Shown piece after piece: positions 1 to 8,684 of a stretch of DNA of 64,000 nucleotides. The position numbers were made by a program, and so were the translations under genes. The notes below the pieces were generated by a model that saw only the letters and a list, made by a program, of their open reading frames with translations, searched no databases and had not been told where the DNA came from. Origin of the DNA: Helicobacter trogontum (GTDB lineage Bacteria; Campylobacterota; Campylobacteria; Campylobacterales; Helicobacteraceae); assembly GCF_000765905.2 (NCBI RefSeq), contig NZ_JRPL02000008.1:39116-103115 (forward strand). Direction: 5' to 3'. The first letter of the stretch is position 1; each line of letters starts with the position of its first letter.

Positions 1-15
1 AAAAGCAAATGACGA

Positions 16-41
16 GTTTCAATCCAACTTAGGTAGGGAAC
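16..41 (-). CRISPR. Possible single CRISPR repeat at the window edge
   Basis: Read on the minus strand this 26-base stretch begins GTTCCCTACC and ends in ATTGAAAC, the 3' end typical of type I and III CRISPR repeats. Only one copy is visible because the window starts 15 bases further left, so a spacer and further repeats would lie outside. The AT-rich bases 42-138, between the pth stop and this repeat, would be the leader. Without a second copy this stays tentative; it could also be a chance match or an orphan repeat. Confidence 0.35.
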
Positions 42-138
42 TTATGGCATGTTTTAATGCAGTGCTATAAACTAAAAAATATGATAAAAATCACATAAGA
101 TTAAAAATACATTTAAGTATCCTTATTGTAGTCATACA

Positions 139-1443
139 TCATTTTAGCAATACAGAGAAAGGATCAAGGGGCATGAAGCTTAATTGCATGGAATCTGCAT
201 TTACTGATACACTACTAGCCCTGCAAGCCCACTCAAATAACGTAGCCATCACTACAAGTCCATTATATGCTAACAAAGGTGCTAAAAGTCTTTTTTCATG
301 TGCATTAAAGGGTGATAGCACATAATTAGCAACCTCTTGTTTCCCACTCTTTTGATGTGAACAAAAGAGTTTCATGACAGCTTCATAATCTTCTTTTTTT
401 ATAGAATCTGCACTTAGTGTTAAGTTTGGATGAACCATACATTTTAGACTATCATGCGAACATGGACTTTCAGTCATTTGAGTAAATGCTAAATGACTTG
501 ATATAGCTTCCTTGGAATCTAATTTTTTACCATTTTCTAGATGAGCTTTATTGTGAGCATGAGATGAAAAATCTTGTTGAGAATCTAGATTAGATATTTG
601 ATTCTTCCACGTATGATAATCATTAGAATTTAAATTATTATCTCCAAAAATCTTAGATTCCATAACTTTGAAGAAACTTTTTGTTTTAAATATGTTGTGC
701 AGACAAAGCCTCTTTAAATATGTCTCATAAAAGAGTGTTCTAAAAGATTCTATACTTATATGTGCATCATTATGCATAAGAGAGTTTAGCATGTCATGCA
801 ATATTATGTTGTTGCCAATACCAAGTTTTATACGTAAATAATCCCTTTTCACATACTCATGGATTGACTTCAAACCATTATGTCCACCGCTTCCACCTTT
901 ATAACGAAAGCTTAGATTCCCAAAGCGGGTATCTAAATCATCATAAACAACAATCATTTGTGCAATATTGCATTTCTTTTCAATGCTTTGAAGTGCAATG
1001 CCACTTCTATTCATAAAAGTTGTTGGAGCGATACATACAATCTCATAGTTACTTGACAAATTTGCCAATTTCTCTCTAAAAATCTTTTGCAACGAAAAGC
1101 TATCTAAATGCTTTTTGTGTGGATTTAAAAATTTGAGTTGTGCCAAGAAGGAAGGAAAATACTCTAAAACCCTAACAAAATCTTTAAGATTAAGTCTTGA
1201 TTGTAAGCTTTGCATACTCTTTTGTTCCTGCCACTGCATTATATCTTTTTGTTGCTTACGTAAAAGCCCTTCAATATCCCCAAGTAGAAATTCAGTATTT
1301 TGATACGTCAAGGAATCATCCAACGCACAAGGATTATTAATGATCTGTGTAAGTGCGTAAAGACTTAAGAAGCCAATATTGTGCCTTGTCATTGCGTATT
1401 TTGCACCAATGTTTCCCAAACCCACAATAGCTATTGTCTGCAT
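139..1443 (-). CDS. pth: Peptidyl-tRNA hydrolase with two large insertions
   Basis: Cytosolic enzyme that cleaves peptidyl-tRNA released from stalled ribosomes. The family core is present: VGLGNIG with Asn11, TRHN with the catalytic His21, MNRSG with Asn145, YDDLD with Asp168 and GGHNGLKSI with Asn189. The start chosen is the ATG at 1443, which has AGGA six bases upstream; an ATG 30 bases further up lacks a ribosome site. At 434 residues it is more than twice the usual 185-200. Extra sequence lies at about residues 36-135, between the N-terminal strand and the MNRSG motif, and at about 212-370, before the conserved C-terminal segment VANYVLSPF. The inserts are rich in S, N, H, K and D with no recognised domain. 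All active-site residues remain, so it is probably functional. Confidence 0.93.
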   Translation of the reverse strand: MQTIAIVGLGNIGAKYAMTRHNIGFLSLYALTQIINNPCALDDSLTYQNTEFLLGDIEGLLRKQQKDIMQWQEQKSMQSLQSRLNLKDFVRVLEYFPSFLAQLKFLNPHKKHLDSFSLQKIFREKLANLSSNYEIVCIAPTTFMNRSGIALQSIEKKCNIAQMIVVYDDLDTRFGNLSFRYKGGSGGHNGLKSIHEYVKRDYLRIKLGIGNNIILHDMLNSLMHNDAHISIESFRTLFYETYLKRLCLHNIFKTKSFFKVMESKIFGDNNLNSNDYHTWKNQISNLDSQQDFSSHAHNKAHLENGKKLDSKEAISSHLAFTQMTESPCSHDSLKCMVHPNLTLSADSIKKEDYEAVMKLFCSHQKSGKQEVANYVLSPFNAHEKRLLAPLLAYNGLVVMATLFEWACRASSVSVNADSMQLSFMPLDPFSVLLK

Positions 1444-1951
1444 ACTTGTCCTTTTACATTTATAATCTTGCAATTATAACGAACAATCAAATATTAATGG
1501 GCACACTCTATATGAATTTGTTAAGCATAATTAAAAATCTTAAAAATCTATCTCTTACATGCATAGCTTCCAGATATTCATTATAAAAAACAATGTGCAA
1601 GAAAAGCATAATTTTATAAGCATATAAATACTATCTTAATTAAATATCAAGATGATTTATAAAGACTTATCTTTATTGTCTTTTTCATATAAAGTGGATT
1701 TAATATATTAAAAAATAAATCATCACAAAAAAGCTTTGTAAATATATGATTTAACTATATCTTAACTATATTCATAATATTGCTAATAAGTTCCCTTTGT
1801 TGCGAATGAATCATTGATATGGACTTAACAATAAATAGATTATAAGTGAATTATGATTGATTTATTTAGACTTTATAGCATCAATAGCCTTACGACATGA
1901 TTTTCATTAAAGTTATGCTACAATATTTTAAATTCATAAAAGGGCAAAGGT
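1444..1951. other. AT-rich intergenic region with panB promoter
   Basis: Divergent spacer between pth and panB. No ORF or RNA gene is recognisable. Its right end carries a likely extended -10 element TATGCTACAAT (1914-1924) 27 bases upstream of the panB start; the rest is very AT-rich. Confidence 0.6.
1914..1924 (+). promoter_or_regulatory. Predicted extended -10 of panB
   Basis: TATGCTACAAT fits the TGnTAnAAT extended -10 of the Helicobacter housekeeping sigma factor. The same word precedes fliP and phoH, and TGCTACAAT precedes flgI. Confidence 0.55.
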
Positions 1952-2746
1952 ATGTTAGATAAGAAAGTAACATTAAATACACTACGTGCAAAAAAAGGTA
2001 AAGAAAAAATTGTTGCAATCACTGCATATGATGCACTTATGGCTAAAATCTTTGATGGTGAGGTTGATGTGATTTTAGTTGGAGATAGCCTTAAGATGAG
2101 TTTTGGTGGTGAGAATGAAACATTACGTGCAAATCTTGATGAGATGATTTATCACACAAAGGCGGTATGTGCTGGAACTAAGTATTCTTTCGTGCTTGGT
2201 GATATGCCCTTTGGAACTTATGCAACAAAGAAAATGGCTTTAACAAATGCACTTAGATATTATAAAGAGTGTAATGTTGATGCGTTGAAGATAGAAGTAG
2301 ATTCCAATAAAATTGATGTTGTAAAAGCACTCTGCACAGAAGGTATCGCTGTTATGGCGCACATTGGTTTAAAACCACAATTTATGCGTTTTGAAGGTGG
2401 CTTTAAAGTAAAGGGTAAGAATGAGGTAGAAGAGAATGAACTTATAGAGAGTGCAATCGCCATGCAAGAAGCTGGTGCTTTTGGTATACTCTGCGAGGGA
2501 ATAAAAGCAAGTGTTGCACAAAAAATTACACAAGCTGTGCAAATTCCTACTATTGGTATTGGTGCAGGAGTGCATTGTGATGGACAGATTCTTGTATGGA
2601 GTGATGCCTTTGGCTTCTTTGATGCATTTAAGCCTAAGTTTGTGCGACAATATTGCGATGGTAAAGATATGCTAAAAAATGCTGTACGTAATTATGCAAA
2701 TGATGTAAAAAATGCGGTATTCCCTAGCGATAATGAAAGTTATTAA
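1952..2746 (+). CDS. panB: 3-methyl-2-oxobutanoate hydroxymethyltransferase
   Basis: First committed step of pantothenate synthesis: transfers a hydroxymethyl group from 5,10-methylene-THF to 2-oxoisovalerate to give ketopantoate. The 264 residues are standard for PanB. Family motifs run in order: ITAYDALMAKIFD near residue 23, VILVGDSL with the metal-binding Asp, LGDMPFGTY, the substrate lysine segment ALKIEV, IAVMAHIGLKPQ, FGILCEG and TIGIGAG. The ATG follows AAAGG with good spacing. It appears to be monocistronic; no panC or panD is nearby. Confidence 0.96.
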   Translation: MLDKKVTLNTLRAKKGKEKIVAITAYDALMAKIFDGEVDVILVGDSLKMSFGGENETLRANLDEMIYHTKAVCAGTKYSFVLGDMPFGTYATKKMALTNALRYYKECNVDALKIEVDSNKIDVVKALCTEGIAVMAHIGLKPQFMRFEGGFKVKGKNEVEENELIESAIAMQEAGAFGILCEGIKASVAQKITQAVQIPTIGIGAGVHCDGQILVWSDAFGFFDAFKPKFVRQYCDGKDMLKNAVRNYANDVKNAVFPSDNESY

Positions 2747-3293
2747 AGTGTTACATTAATGTATAAAATTCAAATCACTTTCCACACAATAAGGTATTAT
2801 ATTTGAAATCTAACCTCTTTTATCCATTGATATTGTGTAATAATGCATTACATCGTATTAATAGATGCGACTTTTATTTTTACTCACTCAATAAATAACA
2901 ACATAAACTAATTTGTTACACAACTGGGAATGATAATTCATATACTTAACTTAACTATACTCTCAACTCAAGAAACTATAATTATTTGAAAAGTATAAAT
3001 TGTTTGATCTAATAATATGAGCTCTAATAGTATTAGCCACTCTTTCCTATTATTTGCTCACACAAATCAAGCTATTACATCATGCTTATAAACATAGACA
3101 CAAAGCTTACATCATTTGTTCACAATTTATATACGAAAGAGTTGGTAATTGAGTTAAACAAACTTAACAAAAACCAACGCTAATCTATAAAAACTCCTGT
3201 ACTACAAGTTTGATTGGTGATTTGTCAAGATATAAATCTACCTTCCAGCAGCAATAGATATCTAAAAATATATGCTAGAAAGTGTAAGATACC
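2747..3293. other. Gene-free convergent spacer
   Basis: Convergent region between panB and lhgO. No supported ORF, RNA gene or strong hairpin was seen. Confidence 0.5.
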
Positions 3294-4493
3294 TTATGAT
3301 TCAAGCATTTCTTTTACTTTTTCCAAAATATGGGCACCTATAGGGATAGCAGAAGTCGCAGCAGGACTTGGTGCATTACATACATGAACCGATCTTGGTG
3401 TATTTACAAAAAGGAAATCTTCGATCAAATCACCAGAGTTACTCACAGCCTGTGCACGCACTCCAGCAGGATATGGACTTAAATCCTCCTTTGTAAGTTT
3501 TGGACAATATTTTTGCACAAGCTTTAGATAACCACCTTTGCAGAATGAATTTTTCATTTCAACAAGCCCTGTTTTTAGATTCTTATATATTACTTTTCTA
3601 ATACCAGAGTGAGTTATCATTTCTGCAATATCATCGATAGAAATATCAGTCTTTGTGTATCCCTCACGTTTAAAAGCAAGCACAGCATTAGGACCAACCG
3701 TAACACTACCATCAATCATTCTTGTCAAATGCACCCCAAGAAAAGGCACACTAGGATCAGGAATAGGATAGATAAGGTGTTTTACAATTTGATTATGTTG
3801 ACTTCGCAAACGATAATACTCACCACGGAAAGGACAGATAACAAAATCAGGTGTAATACCTAACATTTTCACAAGTTTATCCGACATAAGTCCAGAACAC
3901 GTAACAAGATAACGACTTTCATATTGTCCTTTTGTAGTTTGAATGATCATACCTTGTGAGTGCTCTACCAAGCCAACAACTTCTGTGCTATAAAAGATGC
4001 TACCACCTTTTTCTTGAAAGCGTCTTGCCATAGCTTGTGTTACTTCCACATAGCTTACAATACCACTTGATGGAAAGAAGATACCGCCAAGTCCAGTAAT
4101 GTTTGGCTCCCTCTCTTGCAATTCCTTAGAATCCAACCATGTTCGCTCCAACCCATTTGCTTCTGTGCGTTCCCACAAAGCCTTCATGCGTTCCATCTCA
4201 AGTGGTGTTGTTGCTACCAAAAGTTTACCACAAATGTCATATTTAATTCCATTTTCATCGCAAAAAGCTTTTGTTGCCTTATTTCCCTCGAAACAAAATT
4301 TTGCCTTCAAGCTTCCAGGAGTATAATACACACCTGCATGAATAACACCGCTATTGTGTCCAGTTTGATGTTGTCCAGCAGTCGCCTCCTTTTCGAGCAG
4401 TGCAACTTTCATACCTGGATAGGCATCCATAAGTTGCATAGCAACAGACATACCAATAATACCACCACCAACAATAACAAAATCATATATCAT
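3294..4493 (-). CDS. lhgO: L-2-hydroxyglutarate oxidase/dehydrogenase
   Basis: FAD-dependent, membrane-associated oxidoreductase that oxidises L-2-hydroxyglutarate to 2-oxoglutarate and feeds electrons to quinone. The N-terminus is a Rossmann FAD motif (DFVIVGGGIIGMS). HQTGHNSGVIHAGVYY and PFRGEYY are hallmarks of the LhgO/YgaF group of DAO-fold enzymes, and the C-terminus has GVRAQAVS. The start is the ATG at 4493 with AAGGA seven bases upstream; an upstream in-frame ATG at 4538 has no such site. Length 399 residues, near E. coli LhgO (422). It lies downstream of glaH, whose product makes its substrate, but a hairpin and a possible own promoter lie between them. Confidence 0.93.
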   Translation of the reverse strand: MIYDFVIVGGGIIGMSVAMQLMDAYPGMKVALLEKEATAGQHQTGHNSGVIHAGVYYTPGSLKAKFCFEGNKATKAFCDENGIKYDICGKLLVATTPLEMERMKALWERTEANGLERTWLDSKELQEREPNITGLGGIFFPSSGIVSYVEVTQAMARRFQEKGGSIFYSTEVVGLVEHSQGMIIQTTKGQYESRYLVTCSGLMSDKLVKMLGITPDFVICPFRGEYYRLRSQHNQIVKHLIYPIPDPSVPFLGVHLTRMIDGSVTVGPNAVLAFKREGYTKTDISIDDIAEMITHSGIRKVIYKNLKTGLVEMKNSFCKGGYLKLVQKYCPKLTKEDLSPYPAGVRAQAVSNSGDLIEDFLFVNTPRSVHVCNAPSPAATSAIPIGAHILEKVKEMLES

Positions 4494-4561
4494 ATTTTTT
4501 CCTTCGTAAAAGCATATTTCAGCACATATTTCACTCATATAGAACCATATTGAAGATCTAT

Positions 4562-4567
4562 ATTATA
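4562..4567 (-). promoter_or_regulatory. Possible -10 box of lhgO
   Basis: TATAAT on the minus strand, about 70 bases upstream of the lhgO start and downstream of the glaH hairpin. It suggests lhgO can be transcribed separately from glaH. Confidence 0.35.
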
Positions 4568-4789
4568 GCTCAAAAAGTATATATTAAAGATTTAAATCCT
4601 GATTTTAGTGCATCGCAAAATTTCCAACTAAAAATTAGAATTTTTAATTTAAAACCACAACAAGGGATTTACCATATTCAAAAATATTTCGAACCTATAA
4701 ATATTTTAATTCAAGAATATGGTAAAGTTATTAGCCCCAACATATTTTTAACTAACACTTGTATGTATTTAAGTAGATATAATAAATGC

Positions 4790-4818
4790 CATAAACAAAC
4801 CTCACTTTTGGAAGTGAG
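4790..4818 (-). terminator. Terminator-like hairpin after glaH
   Basis: Inverted repeat CTCACTT/AAGTGAG (4801-4818) with a 4-base loop. On the minus strand it is followed by the T-rich GTTTGTTTAT, about 35 bases past the glaH stop. It may separate or attenuate glaH and lhgO transcription. Confidence 0.6.
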
Positions 4819-4853
4819 ATTCTTCACTAAGATATCATCAAGCAATCATCAAA

Positions 4854-5819
4854 TTATATAGCTGCTTTTTTCAATCCGTGATAGGCTTTAAAAGGATTAG
4901 AGGTAAATGAGAAATATCCTCTTTGACGCATAAGTTCTCTGCGTAAATTCTCATGACGTTCAAACTTATCCCTACCATGTAACCAGAAAAGATTGTTAAT
5001 AAGTAAGAATTGACCCACTGGCACAGGGAATGAAAGCTTGTTTTTGCTATTTTCCAATGAATCTCCCATATCTGCAAGCCAAGTACCTTCTTCATAATCT
5101 TTTGGTTGTGCAAACTGATCAATAAATAACATAACAGGGCGACCATCAGTATCCACTTCAAATACTGGGTGATATGCATCCTCTGTTACATTTTTGCTTG
5201 GTGGTGCAGACCACTTAATAACACGTTTTGCCAAATGATGGTTAAAGTATTTATCCAAATCTTCCCAGTCATCAAGATGTAATAGTTGAGAATCTCCACC
5301 CTTCATATTTTGTTCATCAATTTTATACATCAACACATAGTCTGTAGTTTGATTCACATATGTACCATCATTGTGCAATTCAAGAGGTTTTTGTGGCTGA
5401 CGCAAGTAGCTATCTGAATTGTCAGTATTAACAACAGCCCATCTTGCATAAAACTTACCTGTCATATCATCAAAATTTGAGCGACCAATCAAATGTACAA
5501 ATGCAGTAGCAATTTTTACCATATCATCGCCTTGTGCTGCATCATTAATACCTTCTGGATTTACAAGTAAAGCACCTTGCTTTCTATTGCTTAGTGCATT
5601 TTGCAATACCTTCTGTAATTTATTATCACACAATCTATTAAGAATCTCAGCCACTCTGAATCGCAAGAAAGATTTATACTCAAGTGCTTGCACTGGATAT
5701 TGTTCCACCTCTTTTAAAAACTGCGCAATAACCTCCTTGGTAAAAACCATCTCCAAAAGCCTTGGGGAATGTTTAGAGGGTGTTACCTTAAACTGCTTAT
5801 TCTCAAAAATACTTGCCAT
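4854..5819 (-). CDS. glaH: Glutarate 2-hydroxylase (CsiD/GlaH family)
   Basis: Fe(II)/2-oxoglutarate-dependent dioxygenase that hydroxylates glutarate to L-2-hydroxyglutarate, a step of lysine/cadaverine breakdown. The 321 residues align end to end with E. coli CsiD (325): [16 protein letters not shown] near residue 42, IGRSNFD, the iron ligands ELHNDGTYV (His149, Asp151) and FWLHGRD (His281), the 2-oxoglutarate-binding arginines in [12 protein letters not shown], and [15 protein letters not shown] precedes the ATG. The product is the substrate of LhgO, encoded downstream. Neither gabD/gabT nor a csiR-type regulator is present here. The close match to gammaproteobacterial proteins suggests acquisition by transfer (inference). 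Confidence 0.94.
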   Translation of the reverse strand: MASIFENKQFKVTPSKHSPRLLEMVFTKEVIAQFLKEVEQYPVQALEYKSFLRFRVAEILNRLCDNKLQKVLQNALSNRKQGALLVNPEGINDAAQGDDMVKIATAFVHLIGRSNFDDMTGKFYARWAVVNTDNSDSYLRQPQKPLELHNDGTYVNQTTDYVLMYKIDEQNMKGGDSQLLHLDDWEDLDKYFNHHLAKRVIKWSAPPSKNVTEDAYHPVFEVDTDGRPVMLFIDQFAQPKDYEEGTWLADMGDSLENSKNKLSFPVPVGQFLLINNLFWLHGRDKFERHENLRRELMRQRGYFSFTSNPFKAYHGLKKAAI

Positions 5820-6255
5820 GTCGTTCTCCTATCCTATAAAGTTGAAATGCTTGCGATTGCAAGAGTTATGGGGATTTTCCAAATCCTCGAGATAAGAATT
5901 ACATGTTAAACATTAAATTTAGCTTAAATTGGTAATAATATACACTTTTTTATTTTGTAAAAATTATAAAATGTTACATATTTACAATATTAGATAAAAA
6001 ATTATTATTATTAGAGATATAATGAGAATAAAAAATACAATTTTATTAAATCTTAGAAAATTTGCCATAAAAAAGCCTATTTTACGATAAAAAGTATATG
6101 AAATACACTTTTTATCGTTTATAGACTATTGTAAAATAGTTACAATTATATACTTGATTATATTTAAAGTGTTACTTTATATAACAATTAGAGTAATAAA
6201 AATTAGATATCATGAGGCATGTGGCTATATTTTGTTAGTGCACTAGAATTAACTT
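5820..6255. other. Spacer upstream of glaH with nested inverted repeats
   Basis: AT-rich region between glaH and the MoaC-like gene. It contains a nested palindrome (6077-6139) and otherwise nothing recognisable. Confidence 0.5.
6077..6139 (-). terminator. Nested palindrome, probable terminator or operator
   Basis: Inner arms ACGATAAAAAGT (6084-6095) and ACTTTTTATCGT (6107-6118) form a perfect 12-bp stem. Outer arms CTATTTTAC (6077-6085) and GTAAAATAG (6131-6139) form a second perfect 9-bp stem. On the minus strand the outer stem is followed by GGCTTTTTTATG, so it could end the dapC/MoaC-like transcript. Two alternative stems are also compatible with a regulatory site ahead of glaH. Confidence 0.5.
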
Positions 6256-6909
6256 TTATCGCGTTAAACGCATTTGCGCGATAACTGCCATCTCATCATG
6301 CTTGAAGATTCCAAAGAGACTAAGTAATGTGGTTTGTAAGGCATACATAGATTCCATGTCTGGTGCTACTTGTGCATTTGCTTTGATACATACATTCACC
6401 TCAAAACCGCAATGTCCTTGCATCTTAACTACCTTTGTATGTTGCCTGTCAAATTGTGCTTGCTTATCTTGAAATTTTGTTATTGCTTGGTCAAACCTCA
6501 TACGCATATTAGATTTTACTTCATTGTGTGGTTGCGGTGCTATCTTTGTTTCTTTATCTGTTCCAAGAGAAAAATGTTTAGGCTTAAAACTTGGGAGAAA
6601 GTTTGTATAATATTGCATCGTGTCTGTATGTATAGAATCTGTTGGGTGTATCTCAATGTCTATACTCTGCAAGGCTATTTGATAACACATTGTAAATATT
6701 TGACTTGCCTGTTTCGCAGCCTCTACGCCTGATGCTATAGCAACATGAATGTGCTTTGTATATGTAGAATCTGCCATAAAATTTGCAAAAGTCTGTGGCG
6801 ATACTATAAGTAATCCCCCTGCATTACTTATTTGTTCTTTGTGTGGTTTGTTTGCGAGATTAGCTAATCTCATAGATATCGTATGCATTTTCAATCTCTC
6901 ATGTATCAT
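6256..6909 (-). CDS. Degenerate MoaC-like protein
   Basis: Resembles MoaC (cyclic pyranopterin monophosphate synthase, molybdenum cofactor pathway) in two blocks. Residues about 60-90 (AIASGVEAAKQASQIFTMCY) match the MoaC AAK-SDLIPLCHPL region. Residues about 165-215 (CIKANAQVAPDMESMYALQT and on to FKHDEM) match the GVEMEAL-LYDMCK region. Key positions have changed: the CHPL histidine is now Tyr-Gln, and the conserved Asp of YDM is Gly; the following Lys is kept. An insertion of about 50 residues separates the blocks (217 residues against about 160). The ATG overlaps the dapC stop as ATGA, so translation is coupled. It is probably not an active MoaC; the role is unknown. Confidence 0.6.
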   Translation of the reverse strand: MIHERLKMHTISMRLANLANKPHKEQISNAGGLLIVSPQTFANFMADSTYTKHIHVAIASGVEAAKQASQIFTMCYQIALQSIDIEIHPTDSIHTDTMQYYTNFLPSFKPKHFSLGTDKETKIAPQPHNEVKSNMRMRFDQAITKFQDKQAQFDRQHTKVVKMQGHCGFEVNVCIKANAQVAPDMESMYALQTTLLSLFGIFKHDEMAVIAQMRLTR

Positions 6910-8093
6910 GAGATAAAATCATTGTAACAATCTTTTATCTCCAACAAAACTTTTCTCATTCTATCTTCCTCGTGAGTTAATGCTATACGTACATATCCCA
7001 CTCCACTCGTATTTCTCCCAAGAAAAGAGCCAGGCAACACTTTGTGCCCAGTTTTACTATAAAGTTCTTGCGTAAAAAGCATATCGCTAGTAAAATCTTT
7101 AGGTATCACACGCTTTGTGTCTGCAACATGCAGCCACAGATAAAAGGTATAGGGATATATACGAGCATTTGGAAAAATCTCTTGAGCGATTTCTAGATTC
7201 TTAGCAAATTTTTTACGAATACTTAGAGCATACTCATCTTCTTGCCACGCAACTATACTTGCTTTTTGCAAAGTTAAAGGCATACTAATGCCAACATAAG
7301 TACGAAATACTTTGTAATCCTTTAAAATACAAGAATCACCAGCTATAAAGCCGCTACGCAAACCAGGTGCAGAAAGTCGCTTTGAAATGGAATTTATAAC
7401 AAGTGTATTTTTAAACGAAGTATTACCAGCAGCCACACACGCCTCAAGCAAACTAGGTGGAGCATCATCCTTATAAATTTCGCTATAACACTCATCATTC
7501 ACCAAAATAAAGTCATATTCAAGTGCAAGTTTTACCCATTCTATAAGCTCTTGTTTGTTCAAAATTTGCCCTGTTGGATTATTTGGTGAATTAAGAATTA
7601 CCATGCTCACTTTCTCTAAATCAGATTTTACAAGCTTGGGTTTAAAATCATTTTGTTCGCATAGAGGCATATAAATAACATCAGCATGATTTGCAATCTG
7701 TGCACCTTCATAAATTTGATAAAATGGGTTTGGGAAAGCGAGTGTTGGCTTATTCTCTTTTTTGCATATACCACTTGTAAAAATAAAATGTGTAAAGTTA
7801 AAAAGCACTTCTCTTGAGCCAAATGTTGGAATTAGCTCAGATTCTTGTAATGCAATATTAAATCGTTTGTAGAAAAAATCTCTTTGCACTTCCTGCAGCT
7901 TGGTATCTAAACTTGGATAATAGCGGATTAAATCAGCATGATCACGCAAGGTTTGTACCACCTTTTCTGGTGCGTTAAATGCTGGTTCACCTATACTCAA
8001 ATTTAGTCCATCACTGCCAACTCCACTAGCACTTGGATTACAAGATTCTAATAATGTTCGTAGTCGTTCAAATGGATATGGATTAAAAATCAA
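6906..8093 (-). CDS. dapC: PLP-dependent aminotransferase, probable succinyldiaminopimelate transaminase
   Basis: Class I/II aminotransferase of 395 residues. Seen: LNLSIGEPAF at the N-terminus, YYPSLDT, FGSREVLFN, the PLP-contacting NSPNNPTGQ, VNDECYSEIY, and the Schiff-base lysine in NSISKRLSAPGLRSGF. The C-terminus VRIALTH carries the substrate-carboxylate arginine. The Helicobacter member of this group is assigned to lysine/meso-diaminopimelate synthesis; substrate assignment is by family only. The start is TTG at 8093, supported by AAAGGAG five bases upstream. The gene is coupled to the MoaC-like ORF downstream and faces away from rpoZ. Confidence 0.85.
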   Translation of the reverse strand: MIFNPYPFERLRTLLESCNPSASGVGSDGLNLSIGEPAFNAPEKVVQTLRDHADLIRYYPSLDTKLQEVQRDFFYKRFNIALQESELIPTFGSREVLFNFTHFIFTSGICKKENKPTLAFPNPFYQIYEGAQIANHADVIYMPLCEQNDFKPKLVKSDLEKVSMVILNSPNNPTGQILNKQELIEWVKLALEYDFILVNDECYSEIYKDDAPPSLLEACVAAGNTSFKNTLVINSISKRLSAPGLRSGFIAGDSCILKDYKVFRTYVGISMPLTLQKASIVAWQEDEYALSIRKKFAKNLEIAQEIFPNARIYPYTFYLWLHVADTKRVIPKDFTSDMLFTQELYSKTGHKVLPGSFLGRNTSGVGYVRIALTHEEDRMRKVLLEIKDCYNDFIS

Positions 8094-8403
8094 AATTACT
8101 CCTTTAATAATATAGATGCAAAATAATGCTGTAATTTTAGCAAAAAATCAATAAATTATAAGGCATAATACAAAAGTGTAATACTTCTTAAAACCAAAAA
8201 TTGTTTTGATAAAATTTTCATAGAACTTTGTATTTTCAGTATGACAAAAAGTAAACAGAAAAATAGACATATGAATGACACTCATCTATCCTATACATTG
8301 CATATTGCAATAGATAAATAAAAACTAGAAACACAACGAGATACTATAAATTAATATTTTTTTGCTATAATGCAGCACTTTATCATTTTCATTGGAGAAT
8401 AGA
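8094..8403. other. Divergent promoter region dapC / rpoZ
   Basis: Spacer of 310 bases with the rpoZ -10 box at its right end. No gene seen. Confidence 0.5.
8366..8371 (+). promoter_or_regulatory. -10 box of rpoZ-spoT
   Basis: TATAAT in a TTTTGC-TATAAT context, 33 bases upstream of the rpoZ ATG. Confidence 0.55.
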
Positions 8404-8625
8404 ATGGTGACACGAACCGAACAAGTAATCGCTAAAGCATTAGAACAAACAGGGAACGACAGATACAAGCTTTCTGTGCTAGTATTTGCAAGAGTTAAAG
8501 AGCTTAGTGTGGGTGCACAACCATTACTTAACTATCCAGATGATTATCTAAGACGAATGGAGCCATGCGACATTGCTTTGCAAGAAATAGCTGATGGCAA
8601 AGTAACTCTTGCAAGTCATCTTTAA
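8404..8625 (+). CDS. rpoZ: RNA polymerase omega subunit
   Basis: Small subunit that helps beta' folding and takes part in ppGpp binding. The 73 residues contain the omega signature: TRTEQVIAKAL, GNDRYKLSVLVFARVKEL, and EIADGKVTL, closely matching the H. pylori protein. The start is the ATG at 8404 with GGAG six bases upstream; a TTG 12 bases earlier sits on the ribosome site and is rejected. It is followed 59 bases later by spoT, a common pairing. Confidence 0.95.
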   Translation: MVTRTEQVIAKALEQTGNDRYKLSVLVFARVKELSVGAQPLLNYPDDYLRRMEPCDIALQEIADGKVTLASHL

Positions 8626-8684
8626 TACATTGTAAAATTTTACGACATTGTCGTGATAAAGATCGTTACACCTAAGGTTATTGC

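Larger units (their letters stand above)
4494..4853. other. glaH-lhgO spacer
   Basis: This 360-base spacer holds a terminator-like hairpin near glaH and a TATAAT nearer lhgO. A plus-strand ORF of about 100 codons spans it but has no ribosome site or protein-like composition, so it is not called. Confidence 0.5.

Noticed and set aside
4550..4861. 103-codon plus-strand ORF between glaH and lhgO
   Set aside because: No ribosome site, covers the glaH terminator and overlaps the ends of both flanking genes; composition unlike the neighbours.
8392..8403. Earlier TTG start for rpoZ
   Set aside because: The TTG overlaps the GGAG ribosome site that serves the ATG at 8404.
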